Below are positions 12,577 to 22,306 of a stretch of 64,000 nucleotides of DNA, piece after piece. A model generated the notes under the pieces. That model saw nothing but the letters and a program-made list of their open reading frames with translations. It searched no databases and was not told the DNA's origin. Source of the stretch: Purpureocillium takamizusanense (taxonomy: Eukaryota; Ascomycota; Sordariomycetes; Hypocreales; Ophiocordycipitaceae). The DNA is taken from positions 461,501-525,500 of the forward strand of contig NC_063074.1 in assembly GCF_022605165.1 (NCBI RefSeq), read 5' to 3'. Every line of letters starts with the position of its first letter. Positions within the stretch are counted from its first letter, which is position 1. The translations under genes were made by a program, and so were the position numbers.

Positions 12577-15478
12577 GAGGAGGAGGAGGAGCATGTACCA
12601 TGTACGAATCACGGATCGACCGGGGCAGACAAGTGCCTGGGCTGACCGGAGGAGACGGGTTGGAATAAGATTCAGCCCACATGGCCACAAGGATTAGTAG
12701 CAGTTGGGCGGGAATGGACAAGAGGACAATGGCTCCATATGGCGTGGCGTGCGAGGTTGAGTGAGCCGCGTGTGAAGTCATGATGAAGAGAGGCCAGCCA
12801 CTGCTTTGCGGAAGGCGGCGATCGACCTTTTTTTTTTCTCGGCAGATGTTGTTGGAGCAGCAACGAGGCGACGAAATGAAGCCGGTGGCGGCCAATGCGG
12901 CCGGAACGGGAGGGCGGTGCCGGCGGCACATGAAATCAGCATCAGCAGGGGCAGCAGCAGTAGCCGGGACCCAAAAAAAAGTGAGGCTGTTGTCAGGAAC
13001 AGGCTCTCAGCCATCCAACCAATCCAACCAGCCCCATTCCCGAATGCATGTATGTATGTATGTACGAAGTACATGTCGGTTGTTGCGGTCAAGGAAAACC
13101 AAGGCAGCGAGCGAGCGAGCCAATCATTGGAAGACGTGGGGTGCGAGGAGTGTGTGTTTTTGTCTGTCCCCCTTTTGCCTCGTTCGTTCCCGGTCCGGTC
13201 CGGGGGGGTTGGGCGGCGGCGGCGGCGTCGTCACGAGGCGGTGATGGGGATACGTATGTGTTTGTTCGCGCGGCGGCGGCGGGCGTTTTTTGTTTGTTTG
13301 CTCTGACTGAAGTGGCGCGAGTTGCGTGTGGCGACGGAGGGCGGGCGGTGCTCTCGCAGGCGGACAAGGAGAAGGAGCTACGAAGTTTGATGTGGCGGTT
13401 ATTCTTGTCCTTTCCTTTTGCCCCCTTCTGTCCGGGCTGAAGGAGGACAAGGAGGGATGGAGGGATGGACGGACGGACTGCTGCGCTGGTCTGGATGTTT
13501 CTGTCGTGGACTTTCTTTCTTTCTCTGCGTCTCCCTTTTTCGGTGGGACACAGCATGACGGGACCGACGGACGGACGGGCGAGGCCAAGGATGGAAACCT
13601 CAGGTCTCACCATCTGAAAGACCAAAGGGTCTGTGATGCCCTGCTGCTGCTGCTGCTGCTGCTGCGGCTGCCTGAGCTAAGGTAGTAAGAGCGTGCGTGC
13701 GTATCGACTTGCCAACAACGTACTTCGTACATATGTACGTACATGTATGTACATCCGTGGCTTGAGCCTTGCGCTGCGGCATCCCACGCCAAGGAACCTG
13801 CATGGGGGGGGGGGCTGATGGTACAGTATTCCCAGCACGGCACGGACGCCAAGGTACTACATACTACTTACTACCTCTCACACGCATTTACATGACAAGA
13901 TGCCATCATTTTTTATTTTTTTTTGGCTGTGGGATAGTCCCTGGTCTGGCTAACTAGCAAGCCCCCCCCTTCCCCTTCCCGCAGGTGAGAGAGCTCGTTG
14001 TCGATGGACCCCCCGGCAGTACGAAGTAGTATGCAGCATCGACACACACACACACACGCACATCCTGGCATCATGAACTGATACGAGCGATCACCTGTGT
14101 TCTTGTTCTTCTCCTTGTTCTTGTTGTTGCGAGGTGACACCAGCGAGGCTGCTGCTGCTGTTGACTCCCGTTCAAGAAAGAAAAGGGCATAAGGTGAGGT
14201 ATCACCGGTCGGCCCGCCCGTCTCTGTCTACCCACCCCCATAACACAGGGCAGCAAGTTAGTAGGTATCGAGTACTACCGATTCGCCTCCAGTCCTCCCG
14301 GGGAATGCGCCTCGGCTCCTGTCTCCCTCCCCATTCCACACAGGCTGTGCAGTGCTGCTGCTGCTGCCGCCGCCGCCGCCACTGCTGTGTGGCGGCCCGG
14401 ACACGGTCTGGGGTGACGCAGCCGCAGTGAGGTGTCTGTCTGTCTGTCGGTACAGCAAGTAGCTAAGCTAAACCAAGTATATACCACTAAGATGAATTTG
14501 CGGTTGTCCGAGTTTTCCATGCTGGTTGTGGTGGTGGTGCATGGTGGACCGGCAGGTAGTGTGTGTGTGTGTGTGGCGGCGGCTCGTTCACGATGGCAGG
14601 GACCAGGCGGCCTCGGGTCTTCCAGCTTGTTAGTTTAGTTGGCCACCACCAGCCCTTGAATCCCACGTTTCTGGGTCGGCAAGGCGAGTCTTTTTTTGGT
14701 TTTGTGAGGCGTCCCTCCCCGGGGCCGGGGTGGGATGGTCGGTCGGTCGGTCAGCATTTTGGCGGGACGGGACGGGTCGATTTACTCCCCTCGAACATCG
14801 CCGTCGTGTCTCTGACTGACAGCATCGTGAAAGTGGGACAGGGCCGAGAGGGCCATTCGTTCGGTGCGACAGAGGACTTACGACGATCAGACATGGATGG
14901 ATGGATGGATGGATGGCGGGGAGGGAGGGAGGGGGGCAGGCGGACGGACGGACAGCCCGGCCCAGGCAGGCGTGTACCGATTCGCAAGGAACATGGAGGA
15001 AGCAAACTTGGCCCTGTTCTGCTGTTGCTGTTGCTGTTGCTGTTGCTTTCCCGGAAGGGGGCCAGGCCGGCCGCCGGCATGCACCGCCGCCGGAGAAGAC
15101 GAGGACGACGAGGAGGACGACGACGAGAACGACCCGGCGGGCGTTGCATGCGTGGGTATAAGTACGCCGAAGCAGCATCGCTCTTGCCCTCCCCCCCGGT
15201 TGGCTACACCGAGGTCGCTCCTTCCAGACTCCAGAGCACTCCTGCCCCCTTTTCCCCTTTTTTCTTCTTATCACGTCCGTATCGATTTATTATAGTCCGT
15301 ACTGCTGCTGGCACTTGGATTGGTTTTTGTCTCCCCCCGCCTCGCGCCACACAGCTCCATGACAATCTCGTACCGTCCACACGCGGCCCGAGACTCCAGC
15401 ACCACAACCACCACCCCGCCCGCCGCCTCCGTCTCCGCCTCCGCCTCCACTACCTCCGCCGCCGACTTACACGCGACA
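12577..15478. other. 2.9 kb repeat-rich intergenic region
   Basis: No convincing gene lies here. It carries many simple repeats: TATG units near 13047-13062, CTG x8 at 13641-13664, a CA run near 14043-14058, GT units near 14562-14573, ATGG x6 at 14893-14916 and CTGTTG units near 15018-15047. GTACTTCGTAC-type words occur at 13062, 13720 and 14019. The long plus-strand frame at 14563-15555 is low-complexity (poly-Leu/Arg) and overlaps equally long minus-strand frames, so I do not call it. The right part is probably a long leader or promoter of the Gln/Pro-rich gene that follows. Confidence 0.55.
14893..14916. repeat. (ATGG)6 microsatellite
   Basis: Six exact tandem ATGG units in the intergenic region upstream of the Gln/Pro-rich gene. 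This is a simple slippage repeat. Confidence 0.9.
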
Positions 15479-17421
15479 ATGGCCCCGCCCAGCAGCAACA
15501 GCTCCCAGCTCGGTGCCGTATATCGCGACCTGATACAGAGTACGTTGTTTATTAATGCGCCACCGGCCCCCTCCCACTGCTTCGAGACGTAAATTGAGAG
15601 AGAGAGAGAGCAAGAGAAAAGTTTTCTTTGGAATTAACAAAAAATTTCAAAAATAAAACAGGCAACTGCCAGACGTACTTGGGCCCCCGCGCCGACTTCG
15701 ACGTCGTTTCCCAGCTCGACGCCACGGGGACGCTCTGGACGGTCCACGTTCTGCGGCTCCGCACCAGTAGCAGCAGCAGCGGCAAGCGGCGTGCCGTCGT
15801 GCTGAGCGGTTCGGCCGGGACGCTCGAGGCCGCGCTCGAGGAGCTGCACAAGAAATCGGCGCAGGCCGTGGACCAGCACGTCGCCCGCAATGGCTTCAGC
15901 ACCAGCAACAACACCGCGACGACGGCTGGCGTAGCTGCTGCCGACTGCGAGTCGACAGAAGCGGCGGCGACAGCGGCTTCGAGGCGTAGTAGCAGGAGCA
16001 ACAACAAGGAGAAGAAGAAGAAGAACAAGACGATGCTGTCCTCGAAGCGCAACGGCCGCGCGTCGCGAAGCTCACGCACTCGCCACGGACGGCTCGTCTT
16101 CGTCGATGGAGACGACAACGACGACGACTCGGGGTCTGAAACCGACGACGCGAGCACCATCACCACCACCACCACCACCGGCGCGAGCCACTGCTCGAGC
16201 TGGGACGACTCGGGCTCCGACTCGGGCTCGGGATCCTCTGGCACCGACTCCCTCGTCGACGACGATGACGGGCCATCACGCGGCCCCAGGCCCTGGGCGC
16301 ATCATGTCAACAACAACCTTGGGCCTTGGCCTCCTCACCACCATCACCAGCAGCCCAGGATGATGCGCCAACAGAATCATCATCATCATCACATGCCGCC
16401 GCCGCCGTACCCCATGCAGCCACGACATGTTGGCCCGACGTGGCCAGCGAGCACCATGAACACGAACATGAACATGAACGTGGCCGGCCCCCCCATCATG
16501 CCGCCCGCCGCCGCCGCCACCGCCCCCGTCCCTGGCTTCCCTGTAGGCGCCCGGCCCCCGCCGCCGGCCATGGTGACGCAGACGACAACTAGTAGTAACA
16601 CGATGCCCGCCGGTGGCATGGGCATCCCTCCGCAGACGCGCGGGATGCCAATGCCGCCCCCAATACCAGTCCTGCCACCGTCGCAACCGCACAATGCTCG
16701 ACAGCAGCAGCAACAGCAGCAGCCGCCGCAGCAGCAACAGCAGCAGCCGCCGCAGCAGCAACAGCAGCAGCCGCCGCAGCATCAACCTCCTCCGCGGGGG
16801 ATATGGCCTCCTCCTCCTCGGCGGTCGCCCATCATCCCCGTTGGTCCTCCGACGCACACGCCCAAGTCGTACGCCGACCAAGCACCACCGCCTTCGCAGC
16901 CACCACCACCACCCGCCAGAAGCAACACCAGCAGCAGCAGCAACAACAACAACAACAGGCCAACGGCAATGACACCGCCATCACCATCACCACCACCACC
17001 ACTACCGCGGGCCTCAGACGACAGGTCCACCGTGCTGCTGTCCGTCTCCTGGGGCCGGCATGGCACGGCCTCCTTCATCGACCAGTGCGCGCTCAGCGTG
17101 AGCGCCATCCGGGACCTGACCCGGGCCATGCTCCGCCTCAAGCCCGAGTCCTTCCCCGTGCAACCGGCGGCGCCCTGGGGGCCGCTGCCGCCGCGGCGGC
17201 CCAGGGACGACGAGCTCGACAGGCTCGACGTCCAGATTACCAAGGTCCTGCTCGGCGGCCAGGCGTACCACATCGGATCAGCCGCCCAGGACGACATGTC
17301 CGCGCTGCTGAGCTTGCCTGGCCTCTCCAACAAGTCCGGGTCGGCGGCGTCTGACGTTCCACACGTCTTTGTGGAAGTGGCCGACTCCGCCGAGCCGGGT
17401 ATTGTCCTCCTGGTTGACTAG
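15479..17421 (+). CDS. Gln/Pro/His-rich protein of unknown function
   Basis: I do not recognise this family. Exon 1 (15479-15539) encodes MAPPSSNSSQLGAVYRDLIQ. After a 122-nt intron ending in an A-rich tract and ACAG, exon 2 (15662-17421) gives a 606-residue product. An ordered N-terminal part, about residues 20-95, has NCQTYLGPRADFDVV and TLWTVHVLRLR and looks like a beta-rich unit. The middle is disordered, with Lys/Asn, Ser/Asp, His (HHHHH), Pro and Gln tracts, including three copies of QQQQQQPP near 370-395. A second ordered segment, about 477-606, has STVLLSVSWGRHGTASF and YHIGSAAQDDMSALL. Start choice: an in-frame ATG at 15359 would add 40 residues of low-complexity Thr/Ser/Ala. Disorder with Q/P tracts suggests a regulatory or scaffold role, but that is only inference. 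Confidence 0.75.
16702..16788 (+). repeat. Tandem 24-nt coding repeat (QQQQQQPP)
   Basis: Inside the Gln/Pro-rich gene, a 24-nt unit of CAG/CAA glutamine codons followed by two CCG proline codons recurs three times with almost no change. Low divergence between units suggests recent slippage, so repeat number may differ among strains. Confidence 0.8.
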
Positions 17422-19526
17422 AACCACGTCCATGACTCGCAAGTCTTACAGGGTGGCAAGAACAGCAAGAATTCCCGCCACCAGCCACCCCTACACTCGG
17501 GCATACTGGCGTCTGCTGCTGGCTGTTATCGAACAACCCCCCCCTTTTTTTTTTCTTCCCCCTCTCTCTCACTTCACGACCCGACTTTGGGGGCCCAGAC
17601 TTCTTTGCGGTGTAGCTGGTGTCTGATACTGGCGGTGTGGAAGCACCTCGAATCCCTCACGTGGATTGGCTGTTCTTCGTTGCATGTTGATCACCGAGTT
17701 TCCTAGTCGTACGGGGCCGAACTCGTTGTAGTCCGCGTTCTAAGTTTCATTATATCTAGTCTGCCACGTTCAATGCTCCTATTTGTCTTGCGCTTTTGTA
17801 GTCCATCAGAAGCTAGATGATGGCACATGTCACCACCGAGCTTAGAAAAGACTTGAGTCGAATACTTGCTGAATAAGAGTCGAACAAGTGATCCCCCCCT
17901 TGACCGCCAAAGTGGGGGATTCCAGATGTGCAGATTTTCTTCAACACGGTGTCTCTCGATTCAGCCAGTAGTACGGAGTAGCTATCCCGGATCTGCACAA
18001 GGCAAACATGGGGCTCGGCCCCTCCATTTTTTCCAACGCTCTCACATCATGTGTGGCTTGTCAATAGGATGTCGTGCTACGTGACGACACGGGTGGCGTC
18101 TGGGCACATGGCAGCTGGGCTTACAGTATACTTCGTACATACTCCGTACATATGAGAGAGGTGAGCCGACGGCGGGACAGGGATGGCATGGCCCCTTGGT
18201 GCACTGCTCTGGGTGGCTTGAGGCTTTCACGGCTACATGGCATGGCGCCTGCATCAGGCATGCATATGCGGGCAGTGCGAGCCCCCAGTCGCCGACTGTC
18301 ACGGAGGAAGGGGGCAGGGAGGGAGGGAGGGAGAAGAAGAAGAAGAAGAAGCGGAGGGGGAGGAGGTTGGGAAAGGAGGGTAAGGGTAAGGGACGTGTTG
18401 CCTGTGTGCGCCCAGGGACGAAATATATGCCATCGGAGCTCTGTTGGTTGGAATCAGACCGGGAGGACGAGTAGCCGGAGTGTCACGGTCGTGGCTCACA
18501 TAAATCGGGGTAGCATGGAGTTGTTATTCCCGGACATGCGGTTACACCTTGAGGCAAAAGGCGGGGGATGACTGGAGTCGAGGTTCTGCCCGACAGGCTG
18601 CGGGGAGACTTCGGGGTCCAAGGTCTCAGATGGAGGAGGAGCTTTGATCGATGACTCGCATGGCGTACAGACAGGCAAGAGTGATGATCTAACACACCGC
18701 AACAAGCGCCGTGAAACAGCACACATGCCTGCCGACTCCCGGGCGATGGTTGCCTCTCACAAAACATGCATGGCGCATCAACAACCAACGCCAGCGGACA
18801 GCACGAATGTGCATGCATGCATGCAGCATGCTGGGACTGGCCACTCCCCCTCTCCCACCTTCCCCTGCCGCAGCTTATTTAAACGAGGGAAGAGACGACT
18901 ACTGTACTCTTTTTTTTTCTTTCTTGAGGCTTGCTTTGTTTCCTCGTGCGGCATGCCCCGCCGCAAGGGGGACGTCTGAAGCAAGCAGACGAACAGGCCA
19001 TGCGAGAAAACAACAGACCATCAAACGTCCACCGCGCCGGGCGCCCGCATTTTGTCCCATGTGCCAAGCAAGATATGCGACGAGGGAGCACATACTTGTG
19101 ATGTGTGGCGTGCGCTGTCCACGAATTATCGCCATCGAGAGTTCCGACTTGGCTCTTGAGTCGGGCAGGGCGACGCGAAAGTCGAGTATCACGACGATAC
19201 TCCTCAACGACGAAAGACGGTTCTCCGAACGGGAATTCGGCATAGTAGTATTACATGAGGTTCCTAGTCGGACGACGCGATGGCCTGTTACTATTAGGAA
19301 CGTTGTGTTGTGTTGTGTCAGAATGTACATACGGGTCGCCATGTGTCTGACATGCTGACATCGGCGGCAGGGCGCCTGGCTCTCCTGCGGCCTCGAGTCC
19401 CGGCATGTTTCGCAAACTGCCCCGATGCGAGATCTGTCATGTGCATGAACTGACAACAAAACGCCACTGGCGGAAAGCCAGACTGGAGAGGATGCGCCTG
19501 CATCATGGCCGCAGTCCTCGAACATC
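17422..19526. other. Convergent intergenic region, 2.1 kb
   Basis: This lies between the convergent Gln/Pro-rich gene and the EBP-like gene. It is AT-richer at 17690-17780 and carries GTACGGAG/TACTTCGTAC/TACTCCGTAC words at 17971, 18129 and 18140. A purine-rich block (GGGA/GAAGAA) occupies 18305-18390. No open frame here has a family signature. Confidence 0.5.
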
Positions 19527-20625
19527 TTAGTGATTCTTCCGCCGCTCGACCTTGTCCTGCAAAGCCCCAAACGCCCTGCCGACCTGGACGTAGCTATCAT
19601 ACAGCAAGACTACCTTCCATCAGCACACAGTAAATAACGTGTGATGAGTCTTGCGAGGGGCGCAACTCACCAAGAGGAACAACCACCCAAGGCGCGTTGA
19701 AGCCGACGTAATAGACCCAGTAGTAGAGGAATTCGGGTCGACTGTACGAGGTGCCCAAGAAGCGCTGCTCCGCCCAGTTGGTCGCATAGTAAAGCGCGAC
19801 GCCGTACAAATGCGCAGTGCAGATGACGACTTGGTTGACGTGGCGCGATGGGGAGCCGGACAAGATGGAGATGGTAGTGAGCAGGCACAAGGGCCCCCAA
19901 GCAAACTAGCAGGAGGCAAAGACGTGTGAGAGGGGCTTCGACACTGGAGCTCCGAAAGTTCATTAGATACACAACTTACTACGGTGATGGTCTCGACACA
20001 GACGGTGAAGACGTCCGAGGTGAGGTAGCGAGAGTCGGATAGGGCGTACTCCTTCCACAGGTGGGCGAGCGGCGTTTGTAGCCCCGCTATGCTTGTGCGG
20101 TTGTAAATGTAGTATCCTAGAGGTTTTCCAGATCCAGTCAGACTAGAGCGCGGGCGATGCCGGGGGACCTGACATGCGGTGTAGCCGCATTTCTTACCTT
20201 CAAAGCACACGTGCAAGAAGCCGCCTATCATGCGGCAGAGTCAGCCTCACAGAGAAGAAATAGGGGGTACAGCATTGGAAAAGCACTGCCGGCGGGCCGC
20301 AACGAGGTCCCGGGAGGGGGGTCTAGGCTGTTGCAGCATCCATCCGACGCGATGGACACAACATTGACTCCGGCGGCCCGAGGGTGATTTGCACACACAT
20401 ACAGACGGAAAACCACGACGCGGCGAAGCGGTCGAGAACGCGCGGGGCGTGCCGGCTGCTGCGCGCCTGACGATACGCGAGGGCAGCGATGAGGCCCATG
20501 ACTGCCACGAACATGGGCGCTCGGCGCAACCGTGGCGCGTCGTCCGGCGCCCAGCCGGGGATGGCGACGCCCGGCGGGTAATACGGGTGCTGGTGCATTC
20601 GGGCAGCAGCGCCGCCGGCCTCCAT
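19527..20625 (-). CDS. Emopamil-binding protein (sterol delta8-delta7 isomerase-like)
   Basis: A polytopic membrane protein of the EBP family. Family members isomerise sterol delta8 to delta7 bonds in the ER; fungi often use ERG2 for that step, so the substrate here is unproven. Five exons (20625-20403, 20224-20198, 20116-19980, 19905-19671, 19609-19527) give 234 residues, normal for the family. The second exon is only 27 nt and encodes the hallmark CGFLHVCFEG. Other landmarks are HPYYPPGVAIPGW near the N-terminus, LWKEYALSDSRYLTSD, VETITVFAWGPL and YGVALYYATNWAE. The conserved His and Glu of GFLH..FEG and the ETIT segment, used as active-site residues in EBP, are present. The tail ends QDKVERRKNH. 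The start codon directly abuts a long CCTG repeat. Confidence 0.87.
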
Positions 20626-20626
20626 G

Positions 20627-20674
<48 letters not shown>
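20626..20674. repeat. (CCTG)12 microsatellite abutting the EBP start codon
   Basis: About twelve uninterrupted 4-base units lie immediately upstream of the EBP-like start codon, i.e. CAGG repeats in its 5' leader. Unit number could affect leader length or structure. Confidence 0.9.
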
Positions 20675-20675
<1 letters not shown>

Positions 20676-21765
20676 TTGACGGCTTGATGGAACACCGAGC
20701 TAAAAAGGGGGGTGTTTGGAGTCAGGGCGTGGAGAGAGGAACCGAGTGAATTTCAACGGGCACAAGCTGCGGGGAAGTGGTACGTGGTACGCAATCGAGG
20801 CGCTCGCTTCGCTGTCTCCGAGACGGCGGAGACCCGGGACTCGGGAGGGTAGATGCCGGCGTACGGCAAGTCGGTCCGGCAAGACGGTGACGTGACGCTT
20901 TGGCGATTGGATCACTATCGGGGCTGCTCGGCGGAGATGATGGCGGCAGATTTATCAGATTGCAGACGGCAGGCGTGACCTCCACTGCAACTCCCCTGCC
21001 GGCTGGGTCCCGGACCAGACGGTAACTAGTTAGGTACGTACCGAAAACGGTGCGGCACGGCACGCGAGACAGGGGGCGCTGGGCCCCACTGTGGGGATGA
21101 GTGCCCGCTGAGTCGCTGACATTGCCGGAATCTTCAAGTCGGTTCGAGGCTTTGTTTGTTTGTTTGTTTGTTTGTTGACTGAACGGGCATCGCTGGCCAG
21201 CCCGCAGGTCACTGTCGCTCGCAGAGCAGGTCGCCCACCAAGAGACCACCGCGGTCCAGCGACGTCGTATGCGTACTTTAAATGTCACGATATAGCGTTT
21301 GATCAATTGAACGCACCGATGCGCATACTTGACATGTGCTGGTTCCAGTCACTTCATCATTGATGGCACAATCATCTAGAGGCAAGAAACTTGCGCATAT
21401 GAACTTCCAAATCAAGGAAAAGTGACCAACCCCTATGCGCCATTCTCCAAGGACCGAGTTGTCGAACCTTTGCCATGTCCACGCCCCAGTCCGAATTCGT
21501 CCCTCACCGTCCGGTGGTCAAGAATCTCTGTACAAAGGCCCCCAGACGATTTGATGAAAAGAAAAATCCCCCAACCGCCAACGCCCTCATTATAATAGGT
21601 ATTCCCGTCCCGTGTAGGCCAACTGCTCAATGCCGTGGCTCGCTTTCAATGTCACAAGATGTGGCCCACCACACCGTTTTTCATGTTGACACCGACACCG
21701 GGACTGTATAAAATTGTCCAGTTGACGGCAGTCACAAGCTGTTTCGAACGAAGAGCCTCTCGACC
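20675..21765. other. Intergenic region upstream of EBP-like gene
   Basis: About 1.1 kb with the EBP-like promoter and the 3' side of the small secreted gene. It includes TTTG x6 at 21151-21174 and an AT-richer part near 21270-21420. No gene is supported. Confidence 0.45.
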
Positions 21766-22306
21766 TCACATGCCGTGGTTGCCGTGCAGCCCCTTGAAGA
21801 ATGAGTCGAGCATGGCCGCGAGATCGAGCCCATTGACGTTCATTAACCCAGCGACTGGCGGGGTCTTCTTCAGGGCCGCGGCCTCCGAGTCCTCGGCCGC
21901 CGGCGCCGGAGCGGGCGCCTGTGGTGCTGGAGGGGGCACGTTCGATGTCGGAAGGGGCACGTTCGATGTTGGAAGGGGCACGCTCGGCGTCGGCGCCTGA
22001 GGAGGGAGGGGCGTCGAATTCTGACCCGGAGCCGGGGGGAGAGGAGCGCTTTGCTTGGGAGCCGGAGCACCGTTTGCTACGGGCACGGCCGGCACGCCGT
22101 TTTGACTTTGCGGCGAGCGACCGACTAGGTCCTTGCCTGCAGCGTCTCTACCAGCAGTCCGCTGTAATACCACTTGTCAGCCGAAAAATCTGAGGATATG
22201 GCGCAGGCAGTGGGGGAACGTCTGGTTGCTGTACGCTAATACGCACCTGGATAGGCGACGCCGAGGCGACGACAGCCATGATCAGAGGGAGATAGCTGAA
22301 TCTCAT
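21766..22306 (-). CDS. Small proline/alanine-rich secreted protein
   Basis: No family is recognised. Exon 1 (22306-22247) encodes exactly a signal peptide, MRFSYLPLIMAVVASASPIQ. An 85-nt GTGCGT..CAG intron in phase 0 leads to exon 2 (22161-21766), giving 131 more residues (151 in total). The mature part is rich in Pro, Ala and Asn, with a heptad repeat VPLPTSN twice and then VPPPAPQAPAPAPA. It ends in a more ordered, hydrophobic LAAMLDSFFKGLHGNHGM. There are no cysteines in the mature part, unlike many effectors. Putting the signal peptide on its own exon is common in fungal secreted proteins. It could be a cell-wall or effector-like protein; function is unknown. Confidence 0.72.

Noticed and set aside
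13047..13062. TATG tandem units considered as a CRISPR-like or satellite array
   Set aside because: A simple tetranucleotide microsatellite without spacers in a eukaryotic intergenic region.
14563..15555. 330-codon plus-strand open frame
   Set aside because: It is low-complexity with poly-Leu and Arg runs from CTGTTG and GACGA repeats, has equally long antisense frames, and overlaps the first exon of the next gene in another frame.
18376..18391. GGGTAA units resembling an interstitial telomere
   Set aside because: Only two units, with a base order different from the fungal TTAGGG repeat, inside a purine-rich block.
22162..22173. Start of the small secreted protein at 22173
   Set aside because: That codon is GTG. 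A signal-peptide exon at 22306-22247 with a GTGCGT donor and CAG acceptor gives a complete ATG-started protein.
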